From: Exobasidium rhododendri
Taxonomy: Eukaryota; Basidiomycota; Exobasidiomycetes; Exobasidiales; Exobasidiaceae
NCBI GenBank assembly: GCA_026210745.1
Contig: CP110630.1
Location: 4,960,001 to 5,024,000 of the forward strand
Direction of reading: 5' to 3'
Length of the DNA: 64,000 nt
Part shown: positions 22,345 through 33,286 of the stretch, in pieces
How the letters are laid out: each line of letters opens with the position of its first letter
Numbering within the stretch: the stretch's first letter is position 1
Notes under the pieces: model-generated
Seen by the model: only the letters and a program-made list of their open reading frames with translations
Told to the model about the DNA's origin: nothing
The model's database searches: none
Position numbers and translations under genes: made by a program

Positions 22345-23665
22345 GAGTAAGATCTTCTTTTACTTTCTTCCTCTTCTGATGCGAACTGTTTCCTGTATAC
22401 TCTTTCGTTCCGAACTACGCTCCTGTCCCTCTCCTTTTTCCGCTTCACACATCACGACTACATGTACCATCTGCATATCACTGCCAGCCAGATTTCCATT
22501 CCGCTCCGCATCTTTGACTTACTTGACTTACTTCAAGGATGATCCGCCTCGAGAACACTGCTCAGTACACAGAAAGGGGACATTCGGGGCACTTGTGACA
22601 GGCCGCCTACCATCCTCACACGTCTATCTTGCCAATGATCAAGAGTACGCAAAGGCTTCTTAAGGCTGGCTATTCCCTTGTGAGAGAAGTCAGACCTCTT
22701 TTTGGCTGCAAATTCACTATGCTGCTCTCTTCCGAGGCCATTCAGCACCTGGAGAGAAAAGCAAGGAGATTGGCGAAAAGACTGAAAGCGGGGCGTTGCA
22801 TGCCACTGCAAATTCACATAGCAATCGCGTCGTCGCGTCTTGATCGAATCGAACTCCTTTCTGAACGGAGGGCAGAATGCCAGTGTCGTTTGAGACTACA
22901 TTTTAATTTACAGATCAAACCAACACTAAATAAAGATCCACACTTGTATTATGCCTGACCTACCTTTTCAAGAAGGGGAAAGAGGGGGGGGGCGGTGGGT
23001 AAGGAACGCTTGCTCTGACGATGCAAAAGTCTTCTACGTTCGTGCGTGATTTCGTTCGCCCGACTTTTCGTGCCCGCCAAAAAGTCTGGTCTCATCCAGA
23101 TTGCACGCACTGCAAAGTAGTACGCCTGGAAGCTCCTCCAGTCTACCATCCCTCAACGTTACACGTCAGCAGCTCACCGGAAGCACCTCCCTCCCGACGT
23201 AGTCGCTACAGACGTCCTCCCAACCACCGCCTCTTCTGGACAACCTGCTACTTGCTCTGCCTCCTCTGTCCCATCTCTTCGGACGTGGTCGACGCGTGCC
23301 TGTACTCCCTCCCGCCAAGGTTTGACGACGTGTGAGGAAGGCACTGAGCTCATCTCGCTATCGCTCTACGTACGCAAGGTGCAGTAGAGTACGTGCACGG
23401 AGCAGAGGCATCATTATCAGGTGAGCATCGATGACCGCAATGGGTGCACAGAGTGGGGAGATTGAGGACGGCGTTGGTGGTTGGAATCATGACGCGAGAC
23501 ATCCGAATGCTGATCTTCATTACCTTCCTCGACCCTGCTTGCTCTCTCCAAGGCCGTCTCTTGCTTTGCAACATGTGCTCAACGTTCAAGAGTACCAGTC
23601 CGGAGAGCACTGCAGAAGTCGCGACATCCAGTACTCTGTCATCATCTCAGGTCAGCAATACAAAG
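22345..23665. other. Long upstream region of forkhead gene
   Basis: 1.3 kb containing the cullin-3 3' end and the forkhead promoter and leader. It contains a G9 run (22984-22992) and ACGCGT (23292-23297). A possible leader intron runs from the gtgagc donor at 23421 to a cag acceptor near 23650. Short open frames here show no recognisable product. Confidence 0.5.
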
Positions 23666-26600
23666 ATGAACGACAAGGTCGCGTCCCACCACAATCCATC
23701 GCGAGGTAGTCCTGCGGCAGCTTTGTCGTCTCTTGGCACAACTACACCCTCGACATCCGAGAAAGCGGCAGTCTCGCAAGATGCTCAAGACTTTTTCGCG
23801 AGAGCAAAGGCAATGGGCTTGAATTTGACAAGACAGGACTACGAGAGAGCTAGAGCAGGTGTGTCTGCTTTCCTTAAAGCACAACGAGTGGACAAAGGCG
23901 AGGATCAAGCGATTGCAGGGGAAAGTTCGACAGGAGCATCGACAATAGGATCAGGTAACACCTTTCCGGGATTAGAATCTCAAGGATGCCCAGATCGAAG
24001 CCCAGCCACGGCAGTCTCCAATGCAGCAAGTGCAAAGATGGCTTCACAGGGCCGATCGTCGAACAGAGCTACAAGCAGCCCGATGTTAAGCTTCTTTACC
24101 GCTGTTGTACAAAGTGAGGAAGAAGGTACGAAAGCACGCCCAAGGTTAGATGACGTCAGCACAACAGAGGAGCGGAGAAGGAGGAGGGAAAAGAGGAAAA
24201 AGATGAAAGAGAGGTTAGAAAGAGCAGGAAGATTGGATGCAAGTGGCGAAGGCGGCTTTTCATCGAGACACTTGAAAACAATTTCTCACTCTTCGACGAC
24301 CTTGGAAGAATCTCCTAGCACAAATGCTAGTACTAGCACACTAGGCTTTCCACCCTCTTCTCGACTGACCAAGAATGAATCACAATCCAACAATACCTCC
24401 TTTCCGGCTCGAGTCGGACTGGGTCTTCAAATGGCCACTGGAAGTGGTGTCGTTTCTGAGCATGTTGACGATTCGATTCGTGTCGGCAGCCTGGAGAGCC
24501 CTGTACAGCTCTCCAAATCTACATTCTCTGTCACGGAAAGTCCGGGCCTGCGTCGATTGAGTCAAAAGGCACACATCGATATGGATGGCCGATTGACGTT
24601 GATGTCCTCGCCCGACAAGCGATATCAAGCGGAAGACCTAAGTCATGACCTCATCGAGGGAGGAGAAGGGGAAGAGGAAGAAGAAGATGAGGAGGTCATG
24701 GCTACTGCTAATGCTGGAGCTGACACCGACGATTCTGGTGTCTATTTCGGTATAGAGACGTACTCCTCTACCAAGAAAGGGTGGGACAAGCACCGGAGAG
24801 AAAGCAGCACTTCGGAGACGACACCTCCCTTAGATTTGTACGAGAGCTTGAATCGACTCAGCTTTCTCGATCGGGTCATGGCGCGGAAGAAGAGTCCAGT
24901 TCGACTGAGAAGAGAAGCAAAGGCAAAGGAGAAGGAATTGGCGGCGAAGGGAGGAGCAAAAGGGGGTGCAAATGATCTGATTGTAATGACAGCAACGACA
25001 AGTAGCAAAGCCACATCCATCGAGCAACCTCTAACGACGACTGCGGAGGAGATAGATGCTGCTGGTGTGAAGGGGCAGGAGACAGGCAAGACTCGGAATT
25101 TCGAATCGCAACAATCGAAGAATGTTCGATGGATGCCCGATTCTTCTAGCCCGAGGAGGCGAATGACGACCAAGGAGCATTATGATTTTGCCTTTTACGG
25201 TATTCCACTTTACCCCGAAGCAACGACCAGCTCGATTTCGTCGTTTGATGTTGAATCAGAACAGCTTCGACGGAATAGTGCGGAAGGACCGAACGGAGGC
25301 GAGCTGGGTTCCGGAGAGCAAGCGAGTCATGTGCGACAGCGAACGACGTCTGTCTGGATGAAGAATCACCTCATGGCTAGCAACTTTGGTTCACCTATTG
25401 CGCTTCGTGGAGGATCTGCCTATCCATCGCACGACTCACCTGACGTCTTATCATTCAATGTAGACCACTTCACAGAGCGTACGGATGGCGTGGGCATTCC
25501 TGCCAAGAGAGGGCTCTTGTTCGGGCCCCCAACTTCAGCCGATCGAATGTCACCGGGTAGTCTGAACAACGTTTCGTTTTTGGATTCTGCTGATGCAAGC
25601 TTTTCCTTCTCTCAAGGTCCGACGTTGGCCAGATCGCCGGGTAGGAACGTCTTTGAAAGCTTTACTTCTGCCACTCCACCAAGGTTCATCCGAGCAAGCA
25701 CGCTGGCCACACCCCTTTCACTACATCATCAAATCAATGGCAGCCACGATGCAGCAGGAGCAGGGGCAGGCAAGGAGAAGTACAAGGGCGGACTAGACGA
25801 CAGTCCTGATCGAGTCATGCTGATGCGAGCTCACTCTTCCGATATGCTGGAAAGACGTCTGCCGAACCATTCTCGACTGATCTATCAACAGGTGGCCAGT
25901 GAAGAAGAACGAGAGAGTTTACAATTGACGGACAGTGGCAGCCGAAGCAGATACGCTCCTACTGGATGGGCTCATCGTAGTCCGATGGGAGGAAAGTTTG
26001 AAACGATCAGTCCAGCTGCCATCTTCGGAGGAGCGTCTTCGGCGTCATCTTCTACGTCATCTTTCTCTTCTTCTCACTACCCTCGTGGACGAATGCTATC
26101 CGTCGATGTTGGCGATGTTGGCTCGATGGGTAGAATGGCAATCGAGCCGAGCAAAGCTCCACGATTGGAGAAAATGGAAGATGTCTACAGTGACGAAGAA
26201 GGAGACGATGAGCGAGAGCTGGAATTGAATGGTAGCACTGCTGCGTCAAAGCACATCCTTCAGATGATGTCCCCCTCGCAAAGGCCCTCGAACAGAAAAG
26301 GTGTAGAGCGGAATCATAATCGAGATAGCTCTGCTTCTACGAGCGTCTTCGAGGATAGTCCAATGTACCTTGATGTACATAATCGCACAGCCTCTGTGGT
26401 CAGCGCCGTTCCGTTGAGCAGCGCTTTTCTTTCAAAGGCAGTCGGGATGAGTGAGGGCAGGCAAGAGACAAAGGAGCACGACGGGAATGCCAAGAAAGGC
26501 AGTGGAACTCAGCCACAGGCAAAGATCACCAAAGGAAAGAAGAAGAAGCAAAACAAGACGCTGAAATCGCAAGGTCAGACATCTCTGCTACCACCCACCC

Positions 26601-28948
26601 CACCATCACTGCAGCCACAATGCGAACCGCTTGAAATGGCGACGAAGCAGACGCTGGGAGACTCCGTGATGCCAGTCGACAATCAAGCGGAGAAGCAGCC
26701 GATGATGGGAGAAACGGCGATGCTTCCTGGTCGTATCGAATGGGACAAGCCAGATGGAAGTAGAGTAGTGAGACTGATCTCGGAAGAACTGCGAGCCGCG
26801 CTGGAGAGTGGAACGATGACGAGCGAACCGCCGGCAAGATACTACAAGATGCCACCAGATTGGGGTAGATCGAATGCCAAGCCGCAATCGGTATCGTATG
26901 CAGGTATGATAGGACAGGCAATCTTGTCGTCCTCCGATGGTCGCTTGAGCTTGAACGAAATCTACAACTGGATCTCGACTGTTTTCCCCTTTTTTGAAAG
27001 AGGCGATCGTGGTTGGCAAAACAGTATTCGACACAATCTGAGCCTGAACAAGAGCTTTACTAAATTGGAAAGAGATGCGAGTATCCCGGGTAAAGGTGGT
27101 TGGTGGGCCATCAAAGGAGGTCACGAGAACCGCTTCAGAGGAGGCAGTTACATTGCACCCGGCTCTGCCATCTCTCAAAAGATGGCAAAAGACGGCCAGA
27201 ACTCGAAAGCTCACAAAGTACAGGCGTCGCTCTTTCCTTCTGAGTCGATGGACTTGTCGTCAGGAGGGACGGGTGAAGAAGTGCAGCAGCAGCAGCAGCA
27301 GCATGTGATTTCAGATGCAGGCGAGTACGATCCAGCAACAGCGGCAGTGGGCAGACGGAAGAGGCAAGAATCAGAGAGGAGTGGGTATGCAAGTGACTCC
27401 GATTATCAGCCGACGGGGCAAGGGAAGGCGGCGATGGTCAAGAAGGGCAAAAAAGTGAGATTGGTGGGAGGATTGAGTAAGAAGATGCGCTTGCAAGCTG
27501 GAGGTGAACCTTCGCATGCCAGTCCTAGCAGCCAAAGTAAGTCGGAAGGAACGGCCAAGCAAGCCAAGACAAAGAAGACAAAGGGTGCGTCGTTGTCTTC
27601 TGCCACCACTATAGCCTCTACAAGAGTGCCACTTCGACCGGTCGATTCTTCTTCACCTCGAGATGCACTCTTCGACACGATCACACCCAGTCGACCTCAT
27701 CATTTCACTGCCAGCAGCAGTCAAGGCAGTGCATCAACTAGTTCGATGATGGCGAACATGCCCATGCTGACAGATGCCAGTAGTCCGCCTAGCAGTCCAG
27801 CCAACAGCTTTGATCAGCTCATGCCACCACCTTCCGGCGGGGTGCAAGGAGCAGCTAGTAGTCAGAGCGCTAGAAAGAGAAAGCAAGCAGTCAGTCGAGC
27901 GATCGATCTGATGAACGGCAGCTTGTCAATGAGCGCTTCCTCTGCCCATTCCTCCTCCTCTTCCTCCTTACTGCATCAACAGAGCTACAGTCAATCAACG
28001 CATGGCACGAACAACTACAGCGCTGCGAACAGCCATCTGTCAATGCACACGCTCCAGGCTTCACCGCTTGCTCACATCCGCTCTGGCAACAACGCCAACG
28101 GAGCGGCCTCGATCAACAATGCCCGATTGAGGGCAGGACCTGGTCATTCTCTGATCAATGCAATGGACAGTCCTTTGAGAAGACACGGGAGCAACGGTGC
28201 CACCAATTCACCCTCTCGACTGTTCTTGAACTCGCCCGTTTCTAGCATGAGAGGGACAAACCATGAATCCTCTTCGGACCTCTCCCTGGCGAACGACGAT
28301 AAGGAAAACAGCAGTGGGTCGTTGACCAGATCGCCCAATTCGAAGCGTACGATGAGTGCCAGTCCACTCCGAGGATCTCCTTTGCGATCAGGCTCGCAGT
28401 CCGCGTCCCAGGTTCAGAACGCAAACATGATCTCCAGTCCGGCTGGCTTGCACCTTCAAGCCGCTTTAGGTCAGCAACAACAGCAGCAGCAGCACCAGCA
28501 GCTGCAGCAACCGCCTCTTTCCTCTACGATGAACAGCAACAATTATACTGGCACGGGAGCATCGCAATTCCTTAATTTCGGAGCGGGAAACACACCCACT
28601 CGTTATTCTGATCAAAATAACGGCAACTTCCTCTACCAGCGATGGGGCATGAGCCCTTCCCCGACCAAGTCACTGCGCCATCCGTATTCGGGCAACGGTC
28701 AGCTGTATCCGCAAACAGGAGCGATGCATCACCCACACAACGCTTCCCACTCGAGTAATCTAGATGATCCGTTTGACTATTCGGGCAATCTGCAGCACGA
28801 ACTCGAGATGGCTTCCGATCTCGGTCAAATGACAGGAGGGGAGGGCACAGATAGCCCCATGAAGATGGCATACCCTAACATGGCTCGAAGCCACTTTTTT
28901 GGGGGAGGACCATTACAGCCACTCCACCAAAACAGTCTCCACCACTAT

Positions 28949-28980
<32 letters not shown>

Positions 28981-29125
28981 GCAGCATCATCATCATCAAC
29001 AAGGACAAGTACAGCAGCAGTATGGACCCGCGTCATCTTATGCCATTAATCTAGCTACCTCGAACATGTTTGGTCCCCATGCTGCAGCGTCTTGCAAAGG
29101 CGCAAATTCGAATAACAGCTCTTGA
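23666..29125 (+). CDS. Forkhead (winged-helix) transcription factor
   Basis: DNA-binding regulator, 1819 residues from the chosen ATG at 23666. In-frame ATGs at 23489, 23507 and 23573 would lengthen it, but 23666 is the first followed by sequence that looks like this protein's Ser-rich style, and an acceptor-like catcatctcag lies just upstream. The forkhead domain is at about 1072-1160: SYAGMIGQAILSSSDGRLSLNEIYNWISTVFPFF, then GWQNSIRHNLSLNKSFTKLER and GGWWAIK. The NSIRHNLSLN recognition helix is intact. Sequence resembles fungal Sep1/Hcm1/Fkh-type factors controlling mitotic or septation genes; no FHA domain is apparent, arguing against Fkh1/Fkh2. More than 90% of the chain is low-complexity Ser-rich DNA, with acidic runs before the domain and poly-Gln blocks after it. 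Many SP sites suggest CDK phosphorylation (inference). Confidence 0.85.
28949..28997. repeat. CAG/CAT repeat encoding poly-Gln and poly-His
   Basis: Mostly CAG with a few CAA codons, giving 12 Gln, then CAT codons giving four His, in the C-terminus of the forkhead factor. Shorter Gln runs are at about 27283-27302 and 28474-28497. Confidence 0.85.
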
Positions 29126-29689
29126 CGAGCTAGACCTCTTTTCTACTCCCTTGTCCACTATTTCGCAATCTCCCCCACCTCCCAAACTTTTTCCGATTAG
29201 CTTATTACTCTCATCTTTTGTGAACGTCTTTACCTCTATGCCCCGCTCAACATGTCTTATCACTTCATACCTTAAGAACCTGTATCTTTAAACTCTCCTT
29301 GTCACGTAGTCTCTCCCCTTTCCGCCTGGTGACCATCTTACGAGTTTCCAAATGTGCGACGTCCTTGCAAAATATATTGAACGAACTAAAGGCAGTCTTC
29401 GCATGCGAATCTGGAAGGCTAGTCAGTCTTAAATCTCTGTGTCGGTTCTCGGCAAGGGAGCTTTCGGAAGATGCGGGGGGAGAAGTAAAATACACACTTT
29501 AAATACTCAGAAGCCGTCATCAAAAAACGACGGAGCTTTTGACTTCCAGCAGGGAGATAGAAAGAAGAAACAAGAGTCAATGAGTAATGTCCATCCTATT
29601 GTATGGTGTAAAAGACATGTGGACAAAAGGGGTGGCCCTACGCTACAGTGAAGCTGTTCTAACCTCCCCTTTCTTTCAAAGATCCCCCT
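29126..29689. other. Convergent 3' intergenic region, forkhead / Sec1
   Basis: 564 bp between two stop codons. No recognisable coding frame or RNA gene; presumably the two 3' UTRs. Confidence 0.5.
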
Positions 29690-30002
29690 TCACTTCTTGG
29701 AAGAAAACAAATTCTTGAGCCCTTTCTTTTCCCTTAGTCGACCAGCAGAACTGGCAGAACTAGGAGCAGGACTAGCCGATCGATTATTGTTTGAGTGTGT
29801 CAGATGGGGTTGTGTGTGCGGTTGATGGTGTTGGCCAGGATGATTGCTGAGATGGTGATTTTCCGGGTGGTGATGTGTTTCACAGCTCCCGTTTGTATGC
29901 TGTTGTGGCGGCGCAGCAGCGTGATTGAAGCGTCGGTCGTACACTTGTTGCCCAGCTTGCAGCTCATGATCGTAATTACTAGAGCTGGCCGAGGGAGGAG
30001 GA

Positions 30003-30040
<38 letters not shown>

Positions 30041-32653
30041 CGGCGACCGGTCATCCTTGCCCCCTCGAAGTGGGCTCTGTTGACTTGAATTCCTCGCTTT
30101 GGCGGCTAGAGAACGGATCTTACTGATTTCATTCACAGGCGCCGACAGGTGAGATGCACCGCTTGGCAGACCGTGGCCTACACCATCACCACCACTACCA
30201 TGACTGTCCCCTTTCCATGCTCTCACTCCACCTCCTGCCTTGCCAATGTGCTTGAGATTGTTGATGAAGCTTTCAGGCGTAAAGACGTGGGAGGATCCAA
30301 TGTACACATCCCTTTTCAGCCTTTCGCTGACTTGATAGGTACTCCTGATCTCGCTAAAGGTCATACCACCTACTACAAACACGATTACTCTCTGGCGATG
30401 CCCATCTCCTCTCTCTGCTCCCACACCTCCCCCTCCTCCTCCTCCTCCGCTTGCTCCTCCCGTTCCCGCTCCCCCTGCTGAGTAGTAGCTACCGCCTCCG
30501 CCTGCACCCGCACCTGGTCTTCCTTTCTGATGCCACGTCGGCTTAGCACTTCGTAGACTACTAGGTTGCGGTCGACTCCCGTTGGTCGAACTGTGTCCCG
30601 GGTTAATCAAATTTAGTGGAAGCTCCCTCCCTCGCATTGCACTGGATACTAAATTCGACGCTCCTCCTCCGACGACTTCTGGTGGTCCGTCTCTCACATA
30701 AGGATAAGTGGAAGTTTCCAATTTACCCGCGAAATGGTCTTCTATCATCAACTTTACCAGCGGTTGATATCGACTCAGTTCGTATTCATTCTCTCCTGTG
30801 ATCTGCTTTCTCTTGCCCTTCTTGAACCAGGCGTCCCACCCGTTATTCATTGGATCCTTCACTACTCTTGCTCCCAGATGCACCAAATTATTGACTGCGT
30901 CCATTTCGGCTAGACTCAACCGAGCATGCTGGAACAACCTCCTTCGATCTTCGTCAGGCACTCCATCCGAATACATGATGTACAATGCAATCACTCGCAC
31001 CTTGTCTGCATTGCTCACATCGGTGGCGTCGAGCAACGGTACCATCTCTTCCACCAACGTCCTTGGCTTCTGTCCTTCGGGCGTAGTCCGGGTCGCACAA
31101 TTCTGCTCTACCATAGCCTGAGCTGGCAATCTCGTCTTTTCAAACTTTGTCATGCAACTCTGTGCCATGGTCAAGTGTAGACTTAATTTATCTTTCATCT
31201 CTTGCATCTGTGGAAGGTTGGCGAGCATATCCCGCATGTCGTTCAACGTGCTTGCATTGTCGGTAAACTGACCAGCTTCACCAGCGTGACTCTTAAAGTC
31301 CCTTGTCAACTTGTCGATTGCTTCGACGATGTGCAAGTGTCGAATTCCTTGCCAGACGGCATCATCATCCGTCAGGACAGCTTCTTTATCTTCCCTCTCC
31401 CCATCACTGTTTGTGAAGGAGTACTTGTACTTGTTCCCTTCCATGATGGGAAGTAGATCGTTGCACATTGCCTGGTAGCTGAACTCATGCAAGAATGGGG
31501 CGACGGTATCCATCGTTCGGTCTGCGATGAACAAGACACCTCTAGGCCTGCCAGTCTCTGGTTTCGGTTCATTCTCTTTAACGTAGGCATCGATGGCACT
31601 CTGCAGTCGAAGGGCGAGTCGCTTGGTAAAGTGCTCCCCACCAGCACCAGAATTTGCCAATGCATTGGACCCCGTCGGATCACCTCGTAGTCGGGCCATT
31701 CTAGCACTCCCATGATGCATTTGAGCAGCAGCATTGGGCGATGCTTGCGCACTTTGTGAAATAGCCAGGGGACCAAGAGGCGGATGAGAGGGATTGTAGT
31801 ATCGGATCAGAGGGAATTCGTTGAGGCTGACGCAGACATTCAGCAGAGTTTGTGTCGCAAAGTGTAGCTCTTCATCTATGGCGGCAATTGCCTCTGCCGG
31901 ATCAGGAGCGTACGGACCTCCGAGAGGTTGATAGAGCGTTAAGAAGGACTGTGGAGTCTTGAGTGAGAAGACTTGCGATTCGATTGCTAAGGTCAGAGAA
32001 AAAAGAACCGGGGGGGGGGGGGGGGGAAAGGAAGGCTTTCTTTCAGATGCAAGGTTCAATTATCAATGCTGTTCGCCCAGCATCACTCACGCCAGAAGTT
32101 GGTATACAGTTCTATGAGCTGACGCAGCTTTGGCTCCGCAGGTGAGCTCGTCAGTCGCTGAATAAGGGAATTGGAGAGCGCTGCCAGAACGAAATAGCCT
32201 TTCAGCATCATATGCGGCCTTTACTCTCCAGGTGCTCCACTACTTTCCACTTACAATCCACAAAAAAGAGGTGGCCAGCGGCGTACTGTGGCGGTCTCCC
32301 CTGTTCTGGGGCCAGTTCCCGAATGATTCTTTCGACGTTCTGACTGGTAGGACACAGCAAGTAGGCTGCCTCAAAGGTACTCTGTGCAGGTCGTTGCGAT
32401 TCGATGTTCTCCACAGTCGATACGTTTTCCTGTAGAATGTCGTACATCTTCAGAACACTATTCAATAGTGTCTTTGTGTAGCTGTCCACTACCAGGATCT
32501 TCCATCTTGATTGAGGCTGTACCGATCGGATAGCATTAATGTATTCTATTGAGCAGGATGGAGCAGTCGTAAGCATCGCATTGCCATTCGTGTGAGAAGC
32601 TGATCACATCACTCACTATCGCGAGACGCTCCTATGAGACTGCGAGGAGCCAT
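29690..32653 (-). CDS. SEC1: Sec1/Munc18 family exocytosis protein
   Basis: SM protein that binds the plasma-membrane SNARE complex for exocytic vesicle fusion. Exons: 32653-32617, 32545-32255, 32180-32091, 31986-29690; introns 71, 74 and 104 nt; 904 residues. Splicing gives the Sec1 N-terminus YINAIRSVQPQSRWKILVVD, YLLCPTSQNVERIIREL, HLFFVDSL, SSPAEPKLRQLIELYTNFW and PIESQVFSLKTP. Downstream landmarks are LFIADRTMDTVAPFLHEFSYQAMCNDLL and YDGVPDE-like YSDGVPDEDRRRL, both SM-family hallmarks. At the end the VFVVGGMTFSEIRSTYQVSE block is intact. A Gly-rich loop interrupts the C-terminal third, and the tail (poly-Ala of about 12, His/Asn-rich, then basic LKNLFSSKK) is an extension beyond the roughly 600-720 residues usual for the family. 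Confidence 0.9.
30005..30039. repeat. GCA/GCT-type repeat encoding poly-Ala in Sec1 tail
   Basis: Perfect CAG-phase trinucleotide repeat on the + strand, read as alanine codons on the minus strand. Confidence 0.8.
32010..32026. repeat. G17/C17 homopolymer in Sec1 intron 3
   Basis: Seventeen consecutive G on the + strand, which is poly-C in the transcript. It lies about 23 nt upstream of the intron 3 acceptor (31987), inside the polypyrimidine region of that intron. Confidence 0.9.
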
Positions 32654-33286
32654 GATGACACCGCTGCTGCTGTATTTCGCAGCAGGGGATCAAGCCACTC
32701 TATCTTGCCCTGCCTGATGTGTGGAATGGGCAAAGGCTCTTCTTCGAGCGCTTGCGTATGAGCGCCGCTACAGCGTATCAACGTCTCAAATGTGGCGAGA
32801 GGAGGCGGTGGCAATGAAACAAGAAGGGTACTTGGAGAATGACAGGAGTGCAGAGGAAAAGAGTGATGATGTGATGACGAGGTTGGTGGTGAGTGGGTTT
32901 TCTGTCCCTCTTGTCCCAGATCTGTGAAGGTACACCACTAGAGACCGGCACAATCGACTAGGCGATGCACCGTTGTCGGACTGGTGCAGATCTGTCGTCA
33001 GAAGCAAGCTTCAAAGTATACGAGGTGCTGAATGTACGACGGAGGGCAGGTGTGGTACTTTCAGAATTCACACACACACTAACTCAAGTTGATCTTATAC
33101 AGACGCGCAGTTCCAATCCTCCCCGCAAAGAACGCTCTGTGTGTGTGTGTCTGTGTAGACAAGGAGTGGAGGTGCCTATGCAGCAGGCAAGTAGCTGCAA
33201 GTATCATATTACGAGGTTCCCTGTCACTGAAAAGGCTACGGGCAAGATACATGGAGAGGTACACATAGAAAAGAGGCTTAACTTTC
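32654..33286. other. Intergenic region upstream of Sec1
   Basis: 633 bp from the stop codon of the hydrolase gene to the Sec1 start, both genes on the minus strand. Should contain the hydrolase 3' UTR and the Sec1 promoter. A short GT repeat is near 33138-33151. No coding frame of interest. Confidence 0.5.

Noticed and set aside
23021-23335. 104-codon frame upstream of the forkhead gene
   Set aside because: No recognisable domain or supporting splice pattern; it fits leader or promoter sequence.
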